Shown here: positions 1 through 13,210 of the stretch, in pieces
How positions within the stretch are numbered: position 1 is the first letter of the stretch
Layout of the letters: each line of letters starts with the position of its first letter
NCBI GenBank assembly: GCA_013180625.2
Contig: SNVD02009834.1
Coordinates: 310,001 to 374,000, forward strand
Direction of reading: 5' to 3'
DNA length: 64,000 nt
Source of the DNA: Boswellia sacra
Lineage: Eukaryota; Streptophyta; Magnoliopsida; Sapindales; Burseraceae
The notes under the pieces: generated by a model
What the model was told of the DNA's origin: nothing
Databases searched by the model: none
What the model saw: the letters and a program-made list of their open reading frames with translations, nothing else
Made by a program: the position numbers and the translations under genes

Positions 1-354
1 TCTACATAGCTTCTATAGGGGTAAGGAATGACATCATCCTTAATTTGATGGGAATGTAATCGTATCAAGCTAAATGTCAGTGCACTACTCTGTTGTTTTC
101 AAAGCTGCGCTTTCTTATTTGTCATATGGATTTGGCCAGCATTATCAAGCCTTACCTTGTATTGTTCTTCAAATTCATTGGGCTCATTAGCAATATAGCA
201 TTTTGCTTGTATCAATTTTGGATACTAGTGTCAAATTTATGGTGGTTTTAGCTGTGCAGTTGATCTTCTATTTAAAATTGCGACCATGTAAATACATATT
301 GGTATAATTTGCATGTTTCAAAATCATTACATAATATGCAAATTATACCACTAC

Positions 355-441
355 TCGTAAAGGAAGGTTGTTGTAGTTGGTGGAGGTTATATTGGCATGG
401 AGGTTGCTGCAGCAGCAGGTGGTTGGAAACTTGATACTACG
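355..441 (+). pseudogene. Isolated exon of monodehydroascorbate reductase (MDAR)
   Basis: The frame beginning RKVVVVGGGYIGMEVAAAA and continuing GGWKLDTT is the NAD(P)H-binding GxGxxG segment of plant monodehydroascorbate reductase, the FAD enzyme that regenerates ascorbate. It resembles the organellar isoform. The segment ends at a plausible GTATGC donor at 442. No later MDAR exon is visible in the next 4.9 kb, and none upstream in the 350 bases available. It is therefore either the last surviving exon of a truncated gene that starts before the window, or a fragment carried by the CACTA element whose terminus lies at 1133. The exon itself has no stop codon. Family identity is confident; status as pseudogene is inference. 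Confidence 0.7.
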
Positions 442-473
442 GTATGCATCTAATTGAAATAATGTTGTCTGTT

Positions 474-533
474 CAAAATGTGGCCTTTGTTAGTCAATAT
501 AGCTAAAATGTGGCCTTTGTTAGTCAGTATTGC
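474..533. repeat. Short tandem duplication, unit about 29 bp
   Basis: Two adjacent copies of a unit beginning AAAATGTGGCCTTTGTTAGTC occur with two or three differences. They sit directly after the MDAR exon. The 61-codon open frame running through them is not gene-like. Confidence 0.7.
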
Positions 534-789
534 TAACTCATGCATTTTCGGATGGAAGTGGTTATTGTCACTTAATTATCAAATTACAGTGACCTCCATT
601 TCAATGTTTCTTTCCTTCCATGTTCTCATATTCACTTTCTTCTATTTCATATATATCATGTGATCCTTCATTGCAAATGATCTTTACCAATTACCAATAG
701 AGTATGTGGATGTAATTAAATAATTGAAGTTGTCAGCTGTCTGTGAGAATCAATTTTTGGTCCTTCAATTGTTTCACTAATTCTTCCAG

Positions 790-1133
790 TCTACGTGTAA
801 TTAAATATATACTTGGCGACTAAAAACTGCCAAGTATATATTTTTTTTAATTTTTAAAACTATTTATACTTGACGGCCAAAAACCGCCAAGTATAATTAA
901 ATATATACTTAGCGGCTAAAAACTGCCAATTATATATATATTTTTTAATTTTTAAGACTATTTATACTTGGTGGCCAAAAACCGCCAAGTATAGTCACGT
1001 GCATATTTGGTAGGTTGACCGACCGCCAAATTTACCATATTTGGCGATGCCATTGGTGGCGCTTTCAAAACCGCCAAATATATACATATTTGACTGCTAA
1101 AAATCGTCAAATATGAGCATTTTTCTTGTAGTG
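790..1133. mobile_element. Terminal region of a CACTA (En/Spm-type) DNA transposon
   Basis: The region is an array of short palindromic units with TTGGCGG and CCGCCAA arms, as in TACTTGGCGGCTAAAAACNGCCAAGTATA-like units, repeated at roughly 800, 870, 910, 965, 1010 and 1060. It ends at 1133 with GCATTTTTCTTGTAGTG, the reverse complement of the typical CACTACAAGAAAAATGC terminus of CACTA elements. Subterminal palindromic repeats next to a CACTA end are the hallmark of this superfamily, where they bind the transposase. The opposite terminus was not found in the window, so the element is either truncated or extends beyond position 1. Confidence 0.8.
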
Positions 1134-4100
1134 TTCGTTTTACTTTAAATCTCAAAAATATTAAACAATTCTTTCAAATAAATAGATAAAATTTGGTAAA
1201 CTATAAAATATACTTCATACAATAATAAAGGAATATAGATTTACTAAACGTAATAAAGCTTTGCTAACATGTATAGAAATAGGAATTTTATAATTTATAA
1301 TTCAATTATTGGTAAATATATATTTTTTCCACTCACAATCTCGATGATCAACTTGTGTGGCAACCCCTTCCTCGATTAGATTCGGATCCGGACTTGAAAC
1401 CCCAGTCTCACCTAAGGAAAAAGCGAGATAAAACTCTTTAATAGCACCAAACCACATAATTAGACAAAAACCCCCAACTTCCTACTTGTAGAAAACTTGG
1501 TAAATTAACACAAAAATTGAAAATCCATCATTTGGTCCTTCCAAGAGTTAAAAGTGGCTAGGAACTTCACTAATTTTCTATACCAATACAAATTTAAAGA
1601 ATATTTGTAAAAATATAAATTAGAAAAATTTTGAGTAAATGGGTTTATTCTAAATTACACCAATAATATACTAATTTTCCTAATTAAATAAGAAAGTATC
1701 TAATTTTCATCAAAATACAAGAAATTGAAGCTTAAATAAGCATAGAAATCTCATTTCTCTCTCTATAACTTCTCCAAATATCAAATAACATCCTCCTAAT
1801 AATTATCTAGAGGTAGAATTCAAGATATATAATCTAATTAAGCTAGGAGATGAAGGAATTATCTCAAAAGGACTCCAAATTCTTTCGAAAATCAAATAAC
1901 CTTCTCTTGCCTTTCTTTTCCCCTCTCACATCTCCCCCTCTTTGCCTTCCGTTCTAATTTTTTTTTTCTCTATTTATTGTAATTCCCTATCTAATATAAA
2001 TGCAAAAATATGAGTGGATGGGCTGGGTTGAAAAAAAACATTGGGTTGAATTGTTAAATAAAATAAAATGGGCTAAGCTTCCATTAGATAAAAGTTAATG
2101 GGTTATACAGGTAATATATTTCGAGTCTTTATTTAATATTAATTTCAAATAAAACTTTTAAGTATAGAGATAAGTTTGTTTTTATCGATTCAATCAATTC
2201 TGTTAGTCAAGTTAAATCAATTTTGTCTTTGATAGAAGTCTTTAAATTACTTCAAATTGGGGTTTACGCGGGTGTGAAAAGAATTTGACAGAAAAGAAAT
2301 AAATATGGGCTAAGTTGTTCGGCGCTTAAGTAATTTGATTCAGAGAAAAATTTGTAATTAGAAAAACAATTAAATAAGATTACTAGTGGGGTGTAAATGG
2401 CACCACTCTCGAGCGGATGCTTCAAGAGCTAAACTTGGGCTAAATCCCTATTTTAACCGAGCTAAAGTTTGAACAAACGCAACTCTTCAACTTTTTTGTG
2501 ACCATTATTTTCTGCTACCTCTAAGCTTTTGGCACCTCCAACAACTTGTAATTGTTTTCCATTTCTCTTTCGTTAACACCTTTATAATGAGATAAAATTA
2601 TGTGGTTTTCTGGGGTGATTGAGTGATGTACAACTTGAATATTTTAATAAGAATAATTTAATATCGAGTGGATTCGGCTTGGAATGAAAAGTTATGGATG
2701 ATCATGAGCAGGTTTAGTTAAAAGCCCAATTTTAAAACCTAGGAGACCGAATAAACGAAGGTATATGTAGAAGTAATATCAACTAGAAAATGATAAGTTT
2801 TGATTTAAAAAAAAATTATTATTGAAATATAAATAAAGCAATTTATTAATAAGTACAAAGAATATAATTAAACATAAATAATTGTTAACACCAATTTAGC
2901 ACACCCGTTATAATTTAACCATAACTTTTTTTTTTTGATTAAAAATTCATGAGAAAATAAAATAGTTTGTCTAAACTACGGAAGATAAAATCACCACCAA
3001 TAATTATATATGAGTAGGGGTAGTAAAAAGGCGTGCATTTATAGGTCTTATGATTGGATTAATTTAATGTAATCTTTTCCTTTTTTTTTAATGTTAATTT
3101 GTCTACTTGTAGAAGGAGATAATGAAAAAACCTGGTAAAAGTTAACTTAGTTTGAATTTGGTTGAGCATGATTGCGTCTAACATTTGACCAACACTACTA
3201 ATTTATTTGGATGATGATCTATTAGTCTTTGCGTTTGGAGTTTGGAAACAACTAGCTGCATAATTGTTGTGGTTGGCAATATTTTCATATTTGTCAATAG
3301 CTTTCGAAGTTGGTGATGGTGTCTGGGGTATTACAATCAACTTCATTGAATTAGTGATCTTAACCCTTCTACAATATTAAAAAACCTTGGCGACACATGG
3401 ACTAGGTTGGATAGGATAACGGACATGTTCTAGAAAAATTATGAAAAAAACTACGTTGATGTTTCTTCTAAATCTAATAAAAAATAAATTTATGGGTTTG
3501 GAAGTGCAAGTTATAGCAAGTCTAATTGAAAAGGGAAGAAATATATACGTTTCTTGTTTTATTAAGAAAATTGATGTTTATAAAAAGTATAGTCAAAAGA
3601 CTTTATTGGTATAATAAAGGATTTACAAGTAATCTATTTAAATAGATTAAAAGAAAGCAACAAGGTTAGACATCAAATCATAAAGGTTGGCTTGGATTAT
3701 AACCTTATGATATGAAGACTGAAAACTAAGGAGAAGTTTATTTTCTTCAATTTATCATTTAATACTTAAAATATTTAGATTTAAATCTTAAAATTTTTGT
3801 TTGTTTTTCTATTTAGCACTTATTTTAAGTGATAAATCACTTAATTGAAAAAGCCAAAATTTATTAACTTTTCCAATCACTATTGTCTAAATGAGGTATT
3901 AAAAATTTTATTCCATAAATATCTATACATATTAAAATAATATAAATTTTATCAAATGTTTATTTATGAATATTATTTTAATTTATTAAAACGTACAATT
4001 TTGGTATATTTGTGATTGTTTTAGTAATTATTATCAAATTGTTATATTATTTATTACTATATTTATAATTATCATATTAAAATATGATAAATATTTTTTA

Positions 4101-4900
4101 TAATTGGTAAACTTTCATTTATTTCTATTAACATTTCAAATTAATTAGCTAATAATATGTTGAATAATAACTATTGAAAATTTTGATATCATTATAAATG
4201 GCAAGTTTTAAAATAGATAATATATTTGATAGAATTTTATTATATATTATAGGAACAGTTTTATTAAAACTTCAAAAGTTATTTAATAGATTGCTAAGAA
4301 AATTTTATTTTATTTAATAGTGTATATTTAAAGTAAAAAATTAATATTTAATATTGTCAGTTAAAAGATCATATTAGTTTTTTTTCTTTTTAAGTTTATG
4401 AAATGAAAAACACTTTAATTAATAGAATTATTCTTTTATGATTCAAAATATGGTCCTCAAAATATAATGGATAAAATACTACTCTTATAATTTTTTTTAT
4501 ACAAATTGATATAGCTTAAACTTGATCTACTTGGAGGAATGAATTTTAAAAATTGATAATATTAATGATATAGTAGTTATACAATATTATCGTATAAGTT
4601 TATATAATATAATATTAACTATTTAAATGAAAAAAATTTATTTAATTTTATTAACTATTTAATTTTTAAAGGATTGTATAAATATAAATATAAATATTTT
4701 ATATTTTAACAAGGGTAAAAAAAGTTACATTAAAGATAAAATATTCTCTTACCACTTTTTTTAAGTCGTATATAAAAAAATAAATAAACATCATATTAAA
4801 TAGTCTAAATTAAATTCTAAAAAATATTAGGTGATGGAAATAAACGCTATCTAAGTGTCTTAATTAAGGTCGGCTTAGATTGGACGTGAGGAAAGAAATT
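1134..4900. other. AT-rich intergenic DNA, no gene recognised
   Basis: Only short spurious open frames, homopolymer runs and low-complexity A/T tracts are present. No RNA gene, coding exon or bounded transposon was recognised. Confidence 0.6.
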
Positions 4901-5359
4901 GGTGTACATATTACAATTTTTTATTTGATTGTGCGGAAAATAATAGAATAGGAAATACAGTATCTGAAGCCAGCAGGAGAGGGAGAGAGGTGGCCCCAAA
5001 TTGGGAGAACAGGAAAATACAGGAAGATAGATAATTTAAACTTTGACAAAATTGGCGTTGTTTTTGCTTTATCAACAGCCTGATTATTGGATTCAGAGTT
5101 TCAGACCGTCCCAATTTCACAAGCAAACAGAGATATAATTAATTTTGAGACTCCAGACTCCACTCTTTGCAATTTGCGTTACGAAGAGAAGAAAGCAACT
5201 TTCACTGCTATAATTGAAACTTGTACAACGGAAGGTCAATTCTGTCACTCAACTGGCAATATCAATAAAGCTGGTACGGAAACTGACATTTTCCTTTCCT
5301 TATAAGTTTATTTTCACCTCACTTTGATCACTTCAAAGTTAATACAAGCAGCAAGAGAA

Positions 5360-8300
5360 ATGAGACTCCAAAGTCTCTCACTTTTGCCTCTTCTCTGCTT
5401 CACTTCACTTCTCCTCATCCGAGTTAACTCAACTCCGCCTCCATACTCCTGTGACTTATCCCACCCATCAACCAAATCCTACCTCTTTTGCCAGACCACG
5501 CTGCCAATCAGCCAAAGAGTCCAGGACTTGGTCTCCCACCTCACATTGGATGAAAAGATCTCCCAACTCGTCAACTCAGCTCCTGCTATTCCCCGACTTG
5601 GTATTCCAGCTTACGAGTGGTGGTCCGAGGCATTACATGGCCTGGGCAATCTGAGCAGAGGCATCTTCTTTAATGGAACCATTAAAACTGCCACTAGCTT
5701 CCCTCAAGTGATCCTCACCGCAGCTTCTTTTGATAGTTATTTGTGGTATCGCATTGGCCAGGAAAGTTTTTAGTATTGAGTTTTCATCAACTCCATTTTG
5801 TTTAACTCAATAAAAATTTATCAAAACTTGTTCTTGGCAACGTTTGCAGGCTATTGGAAATGAAGCTAGAGCAATGTACAACGCTGGACAAGCAATTGGA
5901 ATGACATTTTGGGCACCAAATATTAACATTTTCAGGGACCCCAGATGGGGGAGAGGCCAGGAGACGCCTGGAGAGGATCCATTGCTAACAGGGAAGTATG
6001 CAGTGTCATATGTGAGAGGCATTCAAGGAGATACTTTCGAGGGAGGGAAGCTTAAAGGGAATCTTAAAGCTTCAGCTTGTTGTAAGCATTTTACTGCTTA
6101 TGACTTGGATAATTGGGATGGCACGAATCGGTTCAAGTTTGATGCTCGAGTAAGTGAAAACCAATGCTCTTGCTGCGTTGTTCCTGTATTTGTGCTTTTT
6201 ACAGCATGGTTCAATGATTCCTTCCTAGCTTGACTTGTTAATTTTAAAAACAGATATATTATTGGCCTAATGCACTTTATTGGGTTTTGCATTAATGTTG
6301 ATTTTTATTCATGAATGTTGGTTATGCTAAAGCTTCACTCTGCTTTAGGATTTTTTTGTCCTGGAGTTTTATTCTGGTATTCTTCAGCAAAGATGAGATA
6401 GCTGTTGTAATTGAGTGCTTTATTGTTTAAAAAAAAGTGTTTGTTCTTCCTTTTTCCGGTCATGAATTCACTTTAAGACTTTCTCCTACATACTTTCTCA
6501 TGCTGTAGTTATACTTGATTTGTTTTGTTTTATTGTTTATTTTTCTGGGTTCAGGTTACTCCACAAGATTTAGCAGACACGTTCCAGCCTCCCTTCCAGA
6601 TATGCGTAGAGCAAGGGAGAGCCAGTGGTATAATGTGTGCTTACAACAGAGTTAATGGAGTCCCAAACTGTGCAAATTTCAATCTTTTAACCGAGACTGC
6701 CAGAGGGCAATGGGGCTTCCATGGGTAAAGAAACATTTCAAAGTGAAGTGCAATCAATACTTTTGGCCGTTTTTAAGATAATAAACTTTTCTTGTTGAAA
6801 AATTAATCAGATACATCACATCGGATTGTGGTGCGGTGTCCATTATCTATGAAGTTCAAGGATATGCAAAATCACCAGAAGATGCTGTTGTTGATGTGCT
6901 TGAGGCTGGTATAGTGGGACCCTATTATCCATGATCCTCTTCTCTCGGTTATATCTACAAAGTTACATGTGCATGTGTTATTGCATAGACTTGGGTTTTA
7001 TATCGGCTGTCTCTTTGTTATCTGTAAGCAGTTTCATTCCACTAAGATTTGGATTGGACGGTTCTGATGGTTTATGGACCCACAACCATTAAGGGTCATT
7101 GTGGGCTACAGCTCAAGCTGACGTCAAGAGTAATGTTGATTGAATAAGGGTCATCTGAGTATTTAATGGCATGATTGTTAAGTTAAACCGGTAACAATGT
7201 GGACAGCAAAAAATTGATATCTCAGACACACGAGTACATTAACCCAATCCTTTGAGGTGTGAGTGCCTGTGTGTTTGGATATTATTAAATTTCTGTCTCT
7301 ACAAAACCAAGAAAAGAATTTACAGATTTAATTGATTGAGAGGGGCTCGTGGACTTTTCAGTAAGTCTGTCACACTCATCACCGATGTTTTGAACTTTTG
7401 TATTTGTCAGTAACAGGAAGAGTGATGCTTCTTATTTTAACTTCTACTGGCTTGCGCATGGCCATTATGTTTAGAGTGGTAAGGTAACTTGATATCTCCT
7501 GTATAATATGAATATTGCTATTTGTAAATTGTAACATAAGATGCTTGGTAAAATAAATTGCCTTACTTTTGTAACTTAAATCTGTATATTTTTTAATATT
7601 TTTATATTAGATATCAATTACGTATCATTTTTAAAATTTAAAATAATTTAAAATCCATCGTATATTCTTAAATTTTATAAAAAATAAAATCATAAAAACA
7701 GCGTATTTTACTAATATTAAAACAAAAGTGCAAATATTTTAGATAGAAACAAGAGTCCTTGTTCTTTTCCGAAGTTGGTTACAATTAATGTCAATTGTTA
7801 TACTAGATACGTGAATTGATTGTGTACGATAAAGCGAGGGAAATAGGGACCGAAATAGGCATAGCAGGGGCGATTGCCCCTCCTAGGCCAAAGAATAAAT
7901 AAAAATATTCTTGTATCCTTTGAATTAATTATAAATGCTTATGGTTTTTTATATATATAAATCTGTTCAGATCTTGCTTATTAAACAAAATTTTTTATTT
8001 TTTTCTATTATTACTCATTAATTTGTTTTTTTTTAAAGATAAGCTGCTTTTGAATTAATAAATTTAATATTTTACTTAATCATATTATTAATTACTTTAT
8101 TTTATAATTTCTCTTTTATTTAAAACTAAAAAATGACATGATAAACTTAAATTTATATCTTCCAAACAATATTGAATGAAAATAATATAAATTTTTTTTT
8201 AAATTTACAATTATATTTTACTTATATTAATTTATGTTCTTTTATTACTGTTCAATTTGGCCCCTCCAAAAACAATTGCTCACTCTGTCCCTGGATGGAA

Positions 8301-10019
8301 ATAGCACTGTTGGCAAGTAATAATGGCCTGTAATTGAGATTCTTGGTGACTATATACGTCTATTAGGAAGTATGAGAGTTCCAAGTGTTAGCTGATTCTG
8401 CATTCACCCGAATTCGGATTAAAGAGATTAATATCAGTTAGATGTTCTGTTAGAGTTATGATGTTTTAATTAGCGCGACATAAAATTAACAAGATTTTGT
8501 CGTTGTTTTAATGTGACACTTCTTTCAGGCATGGATGTCGATTGTGGAACTTACTTGAGGGACTACACCAAATCAGCTGTTGAGCAGAAAAAACTTCCCG
8601 AATCTTTAATAGATAGAGCCCTTCATAACCTCTTCTCTATTAGAATGGGGTTAGGACTTTTCAATGGTAATCCCAAGCTCCAGGCTTTTGGCAATATTGG
8701 TCCAGACAATGTCTGCTCTCCTGCTCACCAGGTTCTAGCCCTTCAAGCGGCTCAAGATGGCATTGTACTTCTAAAGAACTCGGACAGACTGCTTCCATTA
8801 CAAAATTCAAGATCCATTTCCCTTGCTGTAATAGGCCCCAATGCTAATTCTGCACAAACACTTTTAGGAGACTATGCAGGTCCCCCATGCAGAACCATTA
8901 CACCGTTGCAAGCATTGGAAAGCTATGCCAAGAGCACAGTCTTTGACCCTGGTTGCGATACAGTGGCATGTTCTTCAGCTTCAATTGACGAGGCAGTGAA
9001 CATTGCTAAAGAAGTGGATAATGTGGTCCTGATTATGGGATTGGACCAAACTCAAGAGACGGAGGGGCTTGATCGTGTGGACTTGTTGCTTCCAGGGAAG
9101 CAACAGGAACTCATCACTAAGGTTGCAAAAGCTGCAAAGAAACCGGTTGTTCTGGTGCTTCTTTGTGGAGGTCCAGTTGATATAACTTTTGCCAAGTATG
9201 ATCACAATATTGGAAGCATTCTTTGGGCTGGTTATCCTGGTGAGGCTGGAGGGCTTGCACTTGCTGAAATCATCTTTGGTGATCACAACCCTGGTAATTT
9301 TTTAAGAACGCTGTGAATAAGCTATAATAATTACATGTGGCATATATATTTGATTAAAATATCTTAACATAACCTTCTAAAGCTATTATGATTAAGAACA
9401 AACATCTCATGTTGCTATATGTGCAGGAGGAAGATTACCGTCAACTTGGTATCCAAATGATTACATCAAAGTACCAATGACAGACATGAGAATGCGGCCT
9501 GATCCAATTTCAGGCTATCCTGGACGTACTTATCGATTCTACAAAGGCCCAAAAGTTTATGAATTTGGCTATGGTCTCAGCTACTCAAAGTATTCATACA
9601 AATTCATATATGTCACACAAAACGCTCTTTATATGAATGAGACATCAAGCACAGAGACAGTTGAAAATCGAGATGCTGTTCGCCACAAGTCAGTTTCAGA
9701 ATTGGGTACGGAATATTGTGACGGTAAGAAGTTCTCAGTCACTGTTGGAGTTGAAAATCATGGAGAGATGGCAGGCAAGCATCCGGTGTTGCTGTTTGTG
9801 CAGGCAAAGAATGGAAATGAAAATGAGAGGCCGTTGAAACAGTTGGTTGGATTCCAAAGTGTGATATTGAAAGCCAAAGAAAAAGCCGAGATCAACTTCG
9901 AGCTGAACCCTTGTGAGCACCTCAGCACAGCTAATGAGTACGGCTTGATGGTGATTGAAGAAGGAACTCTTATATTGGTTGTTGGAGATGATGAATACCC
10001 CATTAACATTGTAGTTTAA
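5360..10019 (+). CDS. BXL7: GH3 beta-xylosidase / alpha-L-arabinofuranosidase, BXL7-like
   Basis: Secreted glycoside hydrolase family 3 enzyme expected to remove xylose or arabinose from xylan and arabinan in the cell wall. Six exons join in frame: 5360-5761, 5850-6149, 6555-6724, 6811-6908, 8529-9293 and 9427-10019, giving 775 residues, close to the family norm. The start was taken at the ATG at 5360 because it begins a clear signal peptide ([19 protein letters not shown]); the frame upstream has no other ATG. Visible GH3 landmarks are [36 protein letters not shown], the nucleophile Asp in ITSDCGAV (about residue 296), [10 protein letters not shown] with the likely acid/base Glu, [10 protein letters not shown] and [11 protein letters not shown], followed by the fibronectin-III-like C terminus. 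It matches Arabidopsis BXL7 more closely than BXL1. Oddities are the exon 1 donor, which reads GA rather than GT (5762-5763), and a 1.6 kb intron 4. The gene may be functional, mis-spliced, or affected by a sequence error. Confidence 0.9.
6909..8528 (+). other. Intron 4 of the BXL7-like gene, enlarged, with a probable MITE
   Basis: This intron is 1620 bases while the other four are about 85-405. It holds a section at roughly 7845-8295 whose ends are partly inverted: AGGGACCGA with CAGGGGCGATTGCCCCTCC on the left, and GGCCCCTCC with GTCCCTGG on the right. That is typical of a non-autonomous DNA element, but I found no convincing target duplication. Confidence 0.45.
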
Positions 10020-10114
10020 TGTGGAAAATTGGTCCTCCACAACTTGAAGGTTGGAGCCAATTTCCTAGTTTGATCTCTTTTAAGATATTTCTATATATGT
10101 TCAAAATAAGACTT

Positions 10115-10844
10115 TAAGGGTATGTTTAGTGCGCGACACTATATAGTACTATTTTATTATATTATATTAAATAGTGTAATACATGTGTTCGGTATTAATT
10201 TAATATAGTATTAATTAATACAAAGTACAACTCTTATATATATCAATATTGTATTAAATTATGTAGAGTTAATCCATGACATTAGCATTACATTATATAA
10301 CACTAATAAAAAATGTCAAAATTATCCTTATAAAATTCTATATATCCAATAATACCCTCTAATTTTTAAAAATTTTAAAATAAATGAAAATGTATTTAAT
10401 AGATAAATTATAAAATTAATTTTATTTTAAATTTTATTCTCTAAAAAAAAAGGGATGAAAGGAGTCACCGCTCCCATTGAGTGACACCAAGGGTCTACTG
10501 CCTCCGTTGGACCAATTGACACCTAGCATACAACCATAAATTAGAATTATCTAATAGGTCCAGTGGGGGCATTGGACCTTAAGTAATTTTTTCGACAATT
10601 AGCAATTATTCATAAATTACTAAATAACTAATTTTATAAATAAATTAAAAATATATTTATAGTTTGTATATCCTTTTTGAAAAAAAAATTCTTACTTTTT
10701 TGTACAAATTAATACAATACATAAGTATACCAAACGTTATATACTTTTGACATAATATTATTTTTAGTACTATACAATAATGCAATGCTATACAATACAA
10801 TACAATACTATACTATACTATGTCATATACCAAACATGTCCTAA
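10115..10844. mobile_element. Tourist-like (PIF/Harbinger) MITE
   Basis: The left end GGGTATGTTTAG (10118) and the right end CCAAACATGTCC (to 10841) form a terminal inverted repeat of the GGnnnTGTTTGG type used by PIF/Harbinger elements. The repeat continues inward as TATAGTACTAT on one side and ATACTATACTATACTATG on the other. The element is flanked by the 3-bp duplication TAA at 10115-10117 and 10842-10844. It is AT-rich and non-coding, 724 bp long, and lies about 100 bp past the BXL7-like stop codon. Confidence 0.7.
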
Positions 10845-13210
10845 AATACTTAGGTCATGTTTGACGCGCGATATTGTATAGTATTATTTTTAATAATTAC
10901 ATTGTATTGTATTAATTAATGTTATGCATAATATAGTGTATGTTTGGTGAAACATTGCACCGTACTATTTTTTATACTATACTATACTATATTTATGTTT
11001 GGTGTATTTTTAAATTGTATTACATTATTTTTCATTGCAAAAATAAATAACATATTATTAAATAAATTAAATATTATATTTATACCAAATTAAATAAATA
11101 TTTATTTGAAAATTAAAAATATCATTTCTATAATTTATTATTGGTTATATTTGAAAATTTTAAGGGTTTAAAACAATTATAATACAAATATATTTATATG
11201 TTTTATTATAAGGATAAATATGACAAATATAATTTAAATTAAGAAGAACATAGTATTATTTATATTTATTTGGATTTGGATTTCAAATTTTAATTATTTT
11301 ATATGCAATTAAATTTTAAATTTATTATATATTATAATAAATTATTGTAAATAAATAAAAATTATTAGCATAATATAATTTATTTAATAATTAGAATTTT
11401 GATTTTATTTTTAAATATTTATTTTTAAATCATTGTAATAAATATAATATTAATTATTTAAATAAAAAATTTTGGTATAATTTAATTAACTATTTAATTA
11501 TTAAAAGATTGTAATAAACATAATATATATATTTTATATTTAAAAAAGGATAGAAAAGTTTATTAAAATTAATATATTCTTTTATTATTTTTTAAAAAAT
11601 TATTTAAATAAATAAATATAATATTAAATAATATAAATTAAATTTTATCAAGTGTTAAGTAATAAAAATATACTTTCACTAAGTCTGTCACTTATCGTAT
11701 CACAATATATTATATATATAAAAAAATAAAATCTAAAAAAGAATTTATTATTTATCTTATCCTTGGCAATCAAGATGATGTTTACAGAACGCCTTCAGAC
11801 TTAGCAAGTGGCGCAACAGTCTGAAACTTGAACCTATAAGGAGTGCGAGCAACACATGCCTTGTCAAATCCTCATTAATACATGAATATAATTTATTTTG
11901 TGTAATGCAGGATAATGCATTGGTTTTTCTCCGCATTAGACAATGTAATATATATTACATTAAATTATGTAGTATATTATTTAATATAATGTAAAGTTTG
12001 TTCCAAACATAAGTACTGTATAAATTAATACAATGTAAAATTTTTATACAGTATAATGAGGGCTGCCAAACATTACCCTAGTTTAATGTCACCTGAGTAG
12101 ATGTATGATCTGCCTTTTAATAAGATTAAAAACCAGTTAACAATAGCTATGAAGCATTAGAATTTTAGATGGTTTTCCAATCTTTAGGATGATTATTATT
12201 CAGACTTTACTTATAGTAAAACTTTGATAAATTATTATTGTTGAAACTATACAAAATTATTATTTTATCCAAGTTTTTTATTTAACAATAAATGAATAAT
12301 TAATTTATTTATCGATAAATAAATAATTATTAATTTAAGACGATTTTTATGTTTTAATTATTTAAAATGTATTTTTTTATCAAGATTCATGGCTGTATTA
12401 TAAATAAAACTACAATAAATCAACGTGGTTAAAATTAATAGATTACATGAAACTATTTATGCTTTGTGGTAGAGAAATAGAAATGTAATTGATGTTGATC
12501 ACATTTTAATTTATCTTAATAAAAAATAATGTAATGATGAAATTGCCTACAAATAAGAATATCATCGAAGGAGTACAGATATACCGACTGATGATGATCA
12601 TGTCCATAAAATAGTTGTGTGTTAACAAATATTTTTCAAAAAAGGTCATTCAAGCAATTGTAACTTTAGATAATTAGTTTACTACAATATGAAAAACATA
12701 TAACAAATATGGTACATATTTTACAAAAAAAATTAAGGATGAGGTTGGGTTTAGTTTAGATATAAAGGGAAAAAACAAACAAAAAACTTTATACGCACAT
12801 TTTAAAAAAGAGCATAATTGAAAAACTGGAAGTTAAGAAAAATCACTTTCATATTATGAATTTATATGTTATTTATGCTATGTATTTGATCAATTATTAA
12901 TTGATATTTTTGTTAGACCTTAAAAAATTTTAAAAAATTATTATCTTATATATGTAGCAAAATTTATCAATTTACTACATTAGTCCGAATGGAGACTTAA
13001 ATATTTTATTATTTAATCGAGATATCTAGTCCATATTCATCTTTTGTACGTCACAAACTACCAAGCAGTACTCACTCTCGGTTAACAGCTTCTATGTAAT
13101 CATGGGAATATCGAAATTAAAATTATACATCCAATGACATATACCAGTACCAGTAGTAGTCCTTAACGATTTGGTGTATTATATGTAAAGAAAATAAATT
13201 TAAGCTGTTT
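10845..13210. other. AT-rich intergenic DNA with further MITE-like ends
   Basis: GGTCATGTTTGACGCGCGA at 10853, GTATGTTTGGTG near 10939 and GCCAAACATTACCC near 12080 resemble termini of the same Tourist-like family, suggesting nested or decayed copies. No matching target duplication was found. The rest is A/T-rich without coding potential. Confidence 0.4.

Noticed and set aside
478..663. 61-codon open frame on the plus strand
   Set aside because: It begins in a tandem duplication and is hydrophobic by base composition only; no family resemblance.
958..1155. 65-codon open frame on the minus strand
   Set aside because: Lies in the non-coding subterminal repeats of the CACTA element.
10853..12085. 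Second Tourist-like element starting GGTCATGTTTGACGCGCGA
   Set aside because: End sequences resemble the family, but no matching TAA/TTA duplication was found and an internal terminus near 10939 confuses the boundaries.
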